Source: Adiantum capillus-veneris (taxonomy: Eukaryota; Streptophyta; Polypodiopsida; Polypodiales; Pteridaceae). From it: DNA of 64,000 nucleotides. Below, one piece after another: positions 1-9,739 of the stretch (the stretch's first letter is position 1; each line of letters begins with the position of its first letter). The DNA lies in contig CM043965.1 of NCBI GenBank assembly GCA_014529385.2, positions 59,800,433-59,864,432 on the forward strand. Reading direction: 5' to 3'. A model generated the notes under the pieces. The model had not been told where the DNA came from, ran no database searches, and saw nothing but the letters and a program-made list of their open reading frames with translations. Both the position numbers and the translations under genes were made by a program.

Positions 1-87
1 ATTTTGACCAAAGGCCTCAACGAGTCACGTTTCATCCTCTTGTGCTCGGAGCTTGGAGTTGCTTCGGCCTCACTTTTTCTAGATTAG
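1..87 (+). pseudogene. Ty1/copia RNase H C-terminus (partial)
   Basis: The frame is open from the first base of the window to a TAG at 85-87. It reads ILTKGL near the start, then SELGVA. This is the usual C-terminal end of copia RNase H (consensus D-[IL]-[LF]-TK-x-L, then L-G-[LV]). The rest of the polyprotein lies upstream of the window. Its orientation agrees with the polypurine tract and LTR that follow, so it is the tail of one copia element. Integrity of the upstream part cannot be judged. Confidence 0.75.
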
Positions 88-326
88 CTTCTTTGCTATT
101 GTAATAGCTTTGTACATATGACATTGTAATCTTTTAGGTACCATGCACTATGCACACTCCACACTTGCACATTGTGATCTCTAAGTCACTTGAATATTTG
201 TACATAGATGCACAATTCACTTTCACATCATCATCACTGGTTCATATTTTCACATTGTATAGGAGCTTGGGTTTTTCCCTTGAACTCCCCAAGGGTTTTT
301 TCATCCAAAGCTAGAGACCTTTGTTT

Positions 327-335
327 GAGTGGGGG
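327..335 (+). other. Polypurine tract of the copia element
   Basis: A purine-rich run (GAGTGGGGG) sits directly before the TG that opens the 336-478 LTR, as expected for plus-strand priming. The 88-326 stretch before it is untranslated 3' internal sequence with the thick T/C runs typical of copia 3' regions. Confidence 0.6.
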
Positions 336-478
336 TGTTGGAGCTATATATGGCTCACTCTACTCAACTTGGTCGCACCTATATATTTGTAGCTTCTCCT
401 CAATATGAATCGGTCTTTGGGAGCGTATACGGTGTGTCTCTTGTCTTGTCTCTCTCTCTTTCTCTCTACATATCAACA
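336..478 (+). repeat. Short copia 3' LTR (143 bp)
   Basis: It begins TGTTGGAGC and ends ATCAACA, so it has TG...CA ends with a 5-bp inverted terminus. It follows a polypurine tract and an RNase H tail. Immediately to its right, reverse-strand gypsy integrase coding sequence resumes, so the element was inserted into that integrase. The candidate right target duplication is GATAG (479-483); the left one lies outside the window. The LTR is unusually short for copia. Confidence 0.65.
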
Positions 479-1010
479 GATAGGGTGTTGATTTGCGATG
501 GATCACCATGAATTCGTCAAGTAATCTTTCAATGACATTGGTCAGAAAGTGTGTTCCTCTATCACTCACTATTTCAATGGGTAGACTGTATCTGGTAAAG
601 ATATGTTCAAAAAGGAACTGAGATGTAGTATGTGCATCATTTTTTTGTGTTGCCTTTGCTTTTGCCCATTTGGTCATGTAATTTGTTGCTACTATGATGT
701 ATTGTGTATGTGTCCTGTATGCAGGAGGTATGATGGGCCAATAAAGTTGATGCCCCATTTGGCAAAAGCGCATACTCCCATCATTGATCGTAATGGCATT
801 TCATCTTTCCATAGTGGTGGTTTTGTGAGTTGACATTCATCACATCTTTTGACATAGGCCTCTGCATCCCTAAATAGGGTTGGCCACCATATGCCTGAGT
901 GAAGCACTAGCTTTGCAATTTTATGAGCAGAGAAATGTCCCCCTGACTGGACCGAGTGTGCTTGTTCTAGGATAAAGAAATATTCGCTTTTTGTAGCACA
1001 TGATCGTAAT
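479..1010 (-). pseudogene. Ty3/gypsy integrase fragment
   Basis: On the reverse strand, two frames together give an integrase. From 1010 leftwards comes the H2C2 zinc finger (GGHFSAHK, then YVKRCDECQ). After a frameshift near 750 the catalytic core follows (IIVATNYMTKWAKAKAT, then the conserved SDRGTHF). The fragment stops after STPY, exactly where the copia LTR at 336-478 abuts, so the normal HPQxNG motif is displaced. The N-terminus is cut by repeat R1 at 1011. It belongs to the same gypsy family as the integrase remnants at 23830-24892 and 32200-33434. Confidence 0.8.
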
Positions 1011-1670
1011 TGTAACATTTAATGCACTAGTAACTTGTGTGTAGCGGAAATTGATAACATAGTGAGCATTTCATTAAGAACAAGTTCCTAATGAGCATAG
1101 ATAGATTACTTACTATGAGAAAGCAACATAGAAATTTACATCTAGCTAATTTGGCATTTACAATACTTGAAAAGAGAGAGAAATAGAACAGTTGACAACA
1201 TTTGAGGACCGGATTTAGATGGAGCCGGTCCCCCCTCTATAAAGGATTTGTATTATAGCTTCTCCCATCAAAGGAGACTCTTGTACAATAAAATCTTTGT
1301 GCTCCTTGATAAAACTAGTTGGTGTAATGAATATGGAAGCTTCATATACCAAAATTTATGCTTGAAAAACACACCTAGTGTCCCTAGTCTTAGTCCCAAG
1401 ACCTCACACACCTTCAAAAATGGTGAGAGCTAGCAGGGAATGAGGATAGATTGAGAGGAAGAAGAGGTATCTTATGAGAAATAAGTATTCTCCTCACATA
1501 ATCACTCTAATAGCATAGCTTAGCTTAGTAATTAGCATGGTAGAAGAGATGAGCATGCCATGAAGCTTGACTCTTGGTTGGATTTGCATTCCATAGCCAA
1601 GAGTTATTGGTGTAGGCCTCTACTTCTCAATGCTTGGAGAAGGATATGGAGTTCTTCTTGCACACATGAG

Positions 1671-1734
<64 letters not shown>

Positions 1735-2423
1735 CATTGTGTTAGAGTAAAATGCAGCCCCTTCTCTCATCTTGGTCGTCCCCTCTTGCTAAATGCTCAT
1801 GATGGCCTCCCATTGGCTCCTGTAAAGCTTAGCCAATCACAAATTAGAAGCATAATTGATAGTCTTTTTACAAGTTTCCCCCTTTCCCCTTATTTGAGAG
1901 CTTTAGGTATTTAAATAATTCATCTAAACTCTCATTGGACCTTTTTGTCTTCTGCCCAATAGGAATCAGGCAAGCCATTGGGTTGTTGGATGCTCATTGG
2001 ACCCCTTGGTAGACTGTCCAATAACCTTGTAGGGAGATTAATTTCTATTGGTTCTTTTATCAAGCATTTTTAAATTGATTAGACTAAACTTACTCTTGCC
2101 TAATTCTTATTAGTCTACCTCTATGGCCATCCAATAGGATTTGAGGGTAGGTTGGCAGCAACTGGCCTCGGAGCTTGACATGTGTCTAGTTTTTCCTTTG
2201 TGTAAAGGGGGAGCCTTGGAGTGTGTGTGTGTGTGTGTGTTTCTTTCTCATCCCCTACAATATGGGCTCGCCCCCTCCTTCCTACGGATGTGGGAAGACT
2301 TTTTAGTCTTCCCATGACCATCCAATTTCCCTTTGCTTTGACCATTGGATAAAAGATTTAATTTTTGGAACTTTAGCCTATGGACGTATTAATGGAGCTG
2401 GACCTTAGGTCTTTTGAGGTACA
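1011..2423. repeat. Dispersed repeat R1, copy 1 (1.4 kb, LTR-like)
   Basis: Near full-length similarity to 52790-54183 in the same orientation, with weaker similarity to 24900-25578. Shared landmarks are the TGTAACATTTAATG start, a GAGGACCGGATTT block, a GAGCCGGTCCCC block, two GT microsatellites and a conserved run ending TTAGGTCTTTT. Ends are TG...CA, as in an LTR, but no flanking target duplication, primer-binding site or polypurine tract was found, so it is called a solo-LTR-like repeat rather than a proven LTR. No coding capacity is evident. Confidence 0.6.
1672..1732. repeat. (GT)n microsatellite
   Basis: About 30 uninterrupted GT units inside R1 copy 1. The equivalent site in R1 copy 2 (53489-53513) is shorter. 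A second GT run lies at 2221-2240 with a counterpart at 53991-54011. Apparent ORFs of alternating Cys-Val are artefacts of it. Confidence 0.95.
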
Positions 2424-2554
2424 TTGAAGCACATTTCTCTTTTGCAAGTTGTCCCCCTTTGGATCCCTGACAGAGAGCGGTCTCTGGCAGCCTTGCCAAT
2501 ATTCTAGCTTTTACTCCCCTGGTACTTCCCCATATTAAATGATCAGTTTAACAT

Positions 2555-4760
2555 AAGAACTGTACAAGGAGGCAACAAATCAACCCCACATTGTAATAAT
2601 CCTACAACCTTTTGAAATGATTCAAAATTTTCCAACAAAAGAGCTTTGGTCAATATGTTTACTACATTGTCTTGTGTCGACACGTACACCAAATCAATAC
2701 CTTTTGCATGCTACCGCTCTTTGACATAGTGATAATGCACCTCAATGTGCATGTGTGAGGATGAAATACTAGTTTCCTTGCAATTGCAATGCACATTGAG
2801 ACTGCCAACAAAAATTGTATTAGACTAGTTGAGACATATGCAAAGATCCATAATAAGGAGCTAAGCCACATTATCCATATTATGCATGCTCCACCAAGAA
2901 TTAATCAATTTCCACTTGTGAATTAATCATAAGTGTCCACTAGTGGACCCTCATGTGTGATAGCAACCAGCCCTATTACAATTTGTACAAGCATGCAGGC
3001 ATGGTTGGGCATCAATCCCATAAAAGAGACTCAAACTCATAGTGCCTTTGAGTTATTGAAAGACATGTTTCACTGTGGTCAATCGTTAGTTCCAAGGCTA
3101 TGCATAAACTTGCTCAATTACAAATTTGCAGACTATCTCTTTGGTTGAGTGTTTCATACATAAATCAAGTATCCTACAACCTTCTAATAAAGAGATTCAA
3201 GCATCGAATGCATCACTGACATCCTCAATTGATAACCTAATTTTTGTATCCACTTGTCTTGAAATAGGCTTGCAATCCTCCAAGCCAGAACGATATATCA
3301 ATTTATCAATGTACTCGCTAAATGCCAAGATAATAACTCAAATGGTCAATATCTATGACATCAAAAGGTTGTTGCAAATCAACCCTTAGTTCCCTCAAGT
3401 ACACTACATTGAAAACCAAGAGCAATAAAGTGCTTTTGAAAGTTCTCATACATTATACAATAACTCAAATATCTATGACATCAAAAGCTATTTGCAAATC
3501 AACCTTTAGTGACCTCAACTAGACTACATTGAAAACCAAGAGCAATGAAGTGCTTATGAATCTTCTAGTACAATATACACATTTCTTAAGTTTATACAAA
3601 GACTCAAAAGTGACATATCTTATACTACTTACCTTTAATGGCAATAAAAAGATGTTTTTTTCACATAAACCTCTTCACAAAACTCACCATTTAAAAATCC
3701 AATTTTCACACCCAATTGATGCACTTTTCAATCACCATGAGTAGCCAATGCAAGCTAAGTACAAATGGTAGTCATGAGTGAAGTGGGTGCAAAAGTCTTT
3801 TCTTAGTCCATACCATATTGTTGCACATGACTTTTTGACACAAGTTTTTATTTGTAGTGATCAATACTACCATCCACTACTTTTGCTAGCTGAATTTTTT
3901 TGATTTTGCAAATCGAGTTTGCACCAATGGCATTCTTACCTTTAGAAAAGTCACAAATCTCCCAAGTACTATTCTTGTGAATAGAATCCAATTTCACTTG
4001 CATAGCAACCACCCATTCTACATTTTCACATATATCTTAAAAACAGAGTGGATCTTCTTAACATGGTGTGTCAATAAGAGATATGTCCACATAATCATTT
4101 AATGAATGAATAGGAGATGATTTTGTCTTACCAAGTAAAGGAGCACTCAAATAACTATGTTGCAAATTTTGTTGCAACTATCTTGGCATGTGCAACCCTA
4201 ATAGAAACGTATTCCTCATGCAATACACCATCAACTTATATCATCAATGAATTGGATTTCATACTTATTTCCAACCATAATTTGACACATAGTTTTATCC
4301 CTTTTGACCTTGTTTGGCTGGTCTATATGGTTGGAATCCAATGTACCACTTTGAAACAAAGAATGCGTGTATTAAACACATCTTGTAGACCACTAGTAAG
4401 CAACATTTTACATTCAAAAAATGGATAAGATAGCTAGATTTTTTAAAAAAAAAATAGCAGATTCTAACTTAGATTGATGTTTTCCATCAGTGGATGATAC
4501 AAAAAATAACCCTTACTTTCAGTAGTATATCCCAAAACGATATTTTATAGCCTTTATCTTGTAGTTTGTGACATTATAGTAAAGAAAGGCACAAGAGCAT
4601 ATACCAAACAACCAACCACACACATGTGGCTCACCATTGGCTTATGATCAATCCAAACCCCATAAGGTATGACAACTCTCAAAGCTTTCATTGGGAAGAG
4701 AATGGGGTATAGGAGGGCCTCTTTATTTGGCAATTTAAGGAAATACTTAAAACATAATCA
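2555..4760 (-). pseudogene. Decayed Ty1/copia pol (IN-RT-RH)
   Basis: Reading leftwards on the reverse strand: an integrase C-terminal part near 4440-4760 (PMVSHMCVVGCLVYALVP, then LGYTTESKGYFLYHP); the RT N-terminus near 3890-4020 (NSTWEICDFSKGKNAIG and a degraded KARLVAKG); an RT segment near 3640-3720 (IGFLNGEFCEEVYVKK); the RT/RH border near 3150 (VVGYLIYV); and the RNase H end near 2640-2760 (HYHYVKER, then NILTKALL). Many stops and frameshifts make it a clear fossil. 2424-2554 to its left has purine runs but no convincing LTR border. Confidence 0.75.
3338..3581. repeat. 120-bp tandem duplication inside the copia remnant
   Basis: The stretch starting at ATCTATGACATCAAAAG (3351) recurs at 3471 with scattered substitutions, including a shared CATTGAAAACCAAGAGCAAT block. 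It duplicates part of decayed copia RT and inflates the local length. Confidence 0.85.
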
Positions 4761-5127
4761 AGCTAACCAAAGGCAAGAATGGTGCTGTAGATAGCCTAAT
4801 CATTCCTATATAGAAATACTTTTTTGTTTTTTCTTGAAGAAAATATGCAAATTTTACTAGATCAAATTGGAGTTGCTCTCCCTCCCCCAAGAAGTACTTT
4901 ATAAATTTTCAAATTTTTAAAGTTTTCCTCTTTGTCTTCTCTCTCCTTTTCTGTCTCCCCCTCTAAAATTGCCTCAAGCTCTCTTTCTTGCCCCTCAACT
5001 GTTGAAAAGTATATATTTGCAGTCTTTATCCCCATTCTCTATCTAAATTGTCATAACATCTCTTTCTCCTCCTATTCTCATGCTAGGGCACATCTTTGTA
5101 AAGTAGCCTACCACACATCATTTTAGC

Positions 5128-5380
5128 TCTATAACATCTCCTTTTAGATTTGTAACCTCTTTCCCCATTGTTACAACATCTCCTTCTAGATCTGCAACCT
5201 CTTTCCCCATAGATACAACATCTCGTTCTAGATTTACAACCTCTTTCTTCATATCTCCAGCATCTCCTTCTAGATCTGCAACCCCTTTCTCCATAACTCC
5301 AATATTTTATTCTAGATCTACAAACTCTTTCTCCATAGCTCCAACATACTCTTCTAGAATTTTTTTTTCCATAGATCCAT
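5128..5380 (-). repeat. 42-bp minisatellite encoding a heptad (coiled-coil) repeat
   Basis: Six diverged copies of a 42-bp unit start near 5133, 5175, 5217, 5259, 5301 and 5343. On the reverse strand the unit reads as 14 residues of the form MxKEVADLEGDVVx, exactly two heptads with hydrophobic residues at the a and d positions. The frame is open for roughly 55 residues at its C-terminal side and ends ELK-stop near 5125; one in-frame stop lies near 5300. The parent protein is not recognised. 4761-5127 and 5381-5522 show no further support for a gene. Confidence 0.6.
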
Positions 5381-5518
5381 GATCAAGGTTCTTTCACTCT
5401 CTTCTAAAGCTTGCATTTCTCTTTTGAGTTCCATAACCTCTTTCTTGATGTGATACATCAACTTTCCTACTCTAGTTTCCTATCCCTTTTGAGATATCTT
5501 TCCACAATTGTTGTAATA

Positions 5519-5522
<4 letters not shown>

Positions 5523-5576
<54 letters not shown>
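5523..5576. repeat. (TC)n microsatellite
   Basis: About 27 uninterrupted TC units. Confidence 0.95.
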
Positions 5577-5580
<4 letters not shown>

Positions 5581-6742
5581 TGCACTATGCAATATGCAAG
5601 TAATTTCTAGCAGGAGTGTGCTTTCTCCTAGCCACCAAAGGAGTACATTGGAGTAGACATCTACTATACATGGTGCTAATGCAATGGAAAGCGAGGGGTG
5701 TATGTGAGGATTATCAAGGTCCACCAATGAATAAAAACAAGAAATGGAGAGCTAGCATAGTGGCTTGGCATGATATACAAAAAAATTAAAAGAGCACGAA
5801 GTCCATAAATCCTAAAGCTCCATTCTAAAGGCTAGAGATTGAAATAATTTAAAATTTTGCTCATACTATCAAAGTTCAACCGTTTTGAAATGTCATTGAG
5901 AAAAAGAAATTGATGACCCTTTATTACCATCATATGCAAAATAAGTGGATGAAATTTTGAATCCTCCTCTATCCCCTCATCTCCATATTGTACTCGATCT
6001 ATGTCATCCGCAATGTCAGACTCATGTACAAACACAAGTTTCATTAAGGCCTCTTCATGCTCACTTAAATCATTAGTCTCCCCATGTCTCTCCCTCCACA
6101 CCTAGATGAGGGACCAAGGAATGATGCAAATACTCTAGAAGTAGCCAGTGTTGCTTTATGTAGAAGTTTGAAGGTGAGATTAAATGAGAAGGGAGGTTTC
6201 AAACCTCTATTGCAAGAGGTAGGAAAAGTGGGCTTGAAGAAGGAGATGTACATTTCATAGCTAGAGGGGAGAGAGGATAGAAGTAGTAGCCTTAGAGAGA
6301 GTAAAGAGGACAAAGAGAATCTCAGATACATTTTTTGAAAGACCCCCTCTTAGGGAGGGAGGGGGGAAGTCAACAACCTCTAGAGAGAGAAAGTGTGGGT
6401 TTCTACCCCAACTTTATGGAAAATAGTTTAAATTATTTTATTCTCATTTTATTAATAAAGAAAAGACCCCTCCACCTCTAGGTCTATAAGTTTGACTATT
6501 CACTTTTAGCACTTGCGACACCCACCATTTCAATCCATAGTCCACATGGCATTCTCCCCTTTGATCATTCTCAAATTCTCGTTTTTAATCCCATGGAAAA
6601 TAAAGAGGCCCTCCTACACCCCATTCCCTTTCTAATGACTTGGATGCTTATTCGGTACATAGTTTGTAAGCATGATCTCTTACACCCAAAATATTTCATT
6701 AAGATGATATTCCTTACCATACAAGATACCAAAAATCCATAG
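5577..6742. other. Unassigned intergenic stretch
   Basis: No recognisable gene. A reverse-strand open stretch of 89 codons at 5832-6101 is acidic and not low-complexity, but it matches no family I know and has no supporting context. 6598-6640 resembles a short piece of the copia pol at 4690-4735 in the opposite orientation. Confidence 0.5.
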
Positions 6743-6980
6743 CTACGGTCGAGTGTGTTTGGCTCAGACACCTTATGACTAGTTGAATGTTGGCGGGCAG
6801 GCCACAATCTATGTTAGGGAGAAACTCTTTGTGAGTCTTGCTTATGTGCCTACGCAAGATAGTCTTATCGATCTTTTCACAAAGGCTTTGTCTCCTGAGA
6901 AGTTAGAATCTTTTTGCGAAGCTTTGAGCAATCCTTTCCCTACACCATCAACGTCAAGGGTCAGGCATCAGCACATCTAG
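6743..6980 (+). pseudogene. Ty1/copia RNase H C-terminal remnant (left arm)
   Basis: The forward frame 6783-6980 reads VSLAYVPTQDSLIDLFTKAL, then EKLESFCEAL, the terminal part of copia RNase H. The upstream part of the domain has about 100 bp less than its mirror copy at 50242-50634, which keeps SHARTKH. The frame ends in a stop at 6978-6980 after an unrelated basic tail. This fragment is the outermost shared element of the inverted duplication. Confidence 0.75.
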
Positions 6981-7376
6981 GCCCCTCCATTTACACCCCA
7001 TTATTGTGAAAAATTCCCCCACTTTACCGTTGGATTGTTTCCAACTCAAAAGCCGTCATGAAAAATACTGCATGCAATAGACAACACCACAGAGTATCCA
7101 ATTCAGTAGCAAATAGAATAACTACTGCAAGTGATAGAGGACACTCCTTGAGCACCCGTCATCTTTTGACTCATCAACAGCCGTCGGAAGGCCATGACGG
7201 TGTGACACCTCACCAGTCAGAAGGTGACGATCATGTGACACCTTAGCATGTGGAATTTGATGTCTGTTGTGACCCTCAAACTCCCATGTCAACAGTCTTA
7301 TGAAAATCTTCTAGCACCCCGTTCCCCAACGCTTGATGAACGGGAAAGGTGTAGGGAAAGGTCATGCAGTGACGTG

Positions 7377-7474
7377 CCAGTGACCTTTCCCCGTAATAAC
7401 TGTGACCACGTGGTGACCGGCGGAGGCAGAGAGCCACGTGGGAGAAATTATTACGGGGGAAAGGTCACTTGACG
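7377..7474. repeat. Imperfect palindrome with a purine-rich core
   Basis: The left stem (7377-7418, containing GTGACCTTTCCCCGTAATAA and CCACGTGG) pairs with 7434-7474. The unpaired core is CGGCGGAGGCAGAGAG. Its mirror-arm counterpart is 49842-49938. Confidence 0.75.
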
Positions 7475-8680
7475 ACCTTTCCTGGCCGTCAAATGTCAAA
7501 GGGGGGCGGGCCACCCGCAGTGCAGCTACAGACATTCGTAGGTGTAAGACTAGCAACATGCATTCCAAGTGCTTGCATGGCAGTTGTTGCTGATTGGCTT
7601 TCATGGCTTTGGATTCCGAGTGCTGACATATTGCGTGCATGCATGTCATCATGTCGCTCTCACCATTCTACTTACAAATGTGTTAAAAGGGTACACAAAT
7701 CCCAAGGCTGACTTGTTATCGCATCATTGGATGCTCAAGCAAGAATTCCAACTATTGACCTGTCGACCATCCGTCGGCTGCAGACTTGGATTACGACTAG
7801 GAATTGCAGAGCGTTGGATGCCCAGATCTATAGCCCTATGACCTCCTACTTTGATGGAGAGCTAATGTCCTTTGTCCTTTTTGGTAATGTGTGCTCTCGG
7901 GCTCCGTTGGTCCCTACACTTGTAAGGTGGCCAGCACATCCAGGCCGGGGTGAAATGGTGCAAAATCCCCCCACTTAGCCATTGGATCGTTGCCAACTCA
8001 ACAATCATAATGAAAACTAATGCATGCAACAGACAACACCACCCAACAACCAATTCAAACTTATTCAGTAGCTATCACAATAACCACTGCAAGTGACAAA
8101 TGACACTCCTTGAGCAGTGGTCATCTTTTGACACATCCTCTTCCGGTCACCCACATCAGCAAAGGATAGTAGAAGCCCTTTTCCTGGGGTTAGGGTCAAC
8201 ACATCCAGGCAAAATTTTTACACCCCATTATCATACAGAATTCCCCCACTTTGCCATTGGATTGTTGCCCCCATCATAAAAACAATTGCATGCAACAGAC
8301 AACACCACCCAGCAGCCAATTCAGCAGCCACCAAAGTAATTTTTGCAAGCAACAGACGACATTTCTTGAGCAGCGACGGTCATCTTTTGACACATCAACA
8401 ATCGAAAGGCCATGAGAATGTGACACCTCCGCAGAGCAGAAAGGTGATGAGCTTGTGACATCTCAACATGTGAATTTAATGTCTGTGTGGCTCACATGCT
8501 CCCACGTCAGGAGTCTTATTAAAGTCTTATAGCCCCCTCCTGACACTTGCTGGCCATGGAAGGACAGCTATTGTTCTTTTTTGTAACGGGTGCTGCTCCC
8601 GGCCTCCATTGGTCAACCACATTACTGGGAAAGGATAGTAGTAGTCCTCCTACATCTTAGTTGATGATTGCAATTAAGGT

Positions 8681-8806
8681 GTAGGGAATGGCCCTGCAGT
8701 GGCCATTGCTTGAAATAATGGGCGACCCCATGGCAACCGTCGGCGGAGGCCGGGAGCCATGGTGGGAGCGCATTATTTCAGGAATGGCCACTGCAGGTCC
8801 ATTCCC
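8681..8806. repeat. Second palindrome of the same design
   Basis: The left stem 8681-8734 (GGCCCTGCAGTGGCCATT, GAAATAATG, CCATGG) pairs with 8756-8806. The core is CGTCGGCGGAGGCCGGGA, related to the core at 7419-7433. Stem sequences differ from the first palindrome, so core and architecture are kept rather than the stem bases. Confidence 0.75.
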
Positions 8807-9064
8807 GACCTTCACAGCCGGGAAAAGGGGGGCCATCTGATGCAAAAATCTGCAGGATATGTAGTGCGCACTGACGACTCAGTGTGACAGTATTACATCT
8901 GTTGAGGTGTCGCCACCTAAAGCCCATTTCGGTTGTTGATCTGGGAGCACCTGATTGGAGGAGCAACCTTTGGATTTTGCATGCTGATGTACTGCCAATC
9001 TGATGGCTGCAACATTGATTTCTGCACAGGAATGTCGTGGAGATGTATGGTGCGGACTGCACAC

Positions 9065-9662
9065 CCCTGATCCCCGACTGTGAAGGTGGAGTTTTGACAG
9101 CTCTATAATGCTCTAATCTTTCTAGTGCAATACTATTGTAGACTCTACCCTAGTACTCTGTTTATGCTCTATCAAAAGCCAGCTCTTCTTTTCTAGCACG
9201 ATTTAACATTTTGGAGTTTTTAATTAATAGCCTTTTAATCTCAAAAAGACCTATGCTTTTGTTTAATGATGTTGTTTATTATGGCTAGGTATGTCTTGCA
9301 TCTTCAGACTCGTGCCAAACTCAGTACAGAGACCTTTGTGTTGACAATTGCTTGTATGTGTTGCATTGGGAGCTTTTATGGCTACTTAAGGATTGTATTG
9401 TGATATCAAGTGTGATAGAAGAAGAATATGTAGACCAATGGAGATAAGAAAGAGAAAGGCAATTCAAGAAACTTCCAATCATTGTCTGAGACTTTGATAT
9501 TGGGGCTCATCTTCAAATTGCATTTGAGGAATTCAAATAAGGGAAATCAACCTCATGCTCAAACAAAATAGGATTCTAGAGCTTCAACAAACTTGGAAAA
9601 AACAAACTCAAGCTATGTGAGAGTTTCAAAAGAAGCACCCTTAACTAGGGCTGTAACATCCT

Positions 9663-9664
<2 letters not shown>
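9065..9664. other. Non-coding stretch upstream of gag (left arm)
   Basis: Mirrors 48475-49040. No gene is seen. A sequence near 9495 (TGATATTGGGGC) weakly resembles a Met-tRNA primer-binding site but has four mismatches in 12, so it is not called. Confidence 0.5.

Positions 9665-9728
<64 letters not shown>
9665..9728. repeat. Compound (CT)n(CA)n microsatellite
   Basis: About 19 CT units are followed by about 12 CA units. The reverse complement lies at 48394-48474 with different unit numbers, as expected for microsatellite drift after the arms duplicated. Confidence 0.95.
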
Positions 9729-9729
<1 letters not shown>

Positions 9730-9739
9730 ATTATGATTC

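Larger units (their letters stand above)
6981..9064. repeat. Block of related palindromic repeat modules (left arm)
   Basis: Three related sub-blocks begin near 6981, 7938 and 8208. Each contains a CCCCACTTxxCCxTTGGAT run followed by TGCATGCAA(C/T)AGACAACACCAC. A CTCCTTGAGCAxC run recurs, together with palindromes around 7377-7474 and 8681-8806. The mirror block is 49041-50241. No protein-coding gene is supported; open frames here are shadows of the repeats. Confidence 0.65.

Noticed and set aside
1560-1745. Open frame ending in alternating Cys-Val
   Set aside because: Translation of the GT microsatellite; same reasoning for 14202-14484, 33899-34147 and 34684-34913.
9490-9506. Possible Met-tRNA primer site before gag
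   Set aside because: Four mismatches in 12 bases and no LTR end next to it.
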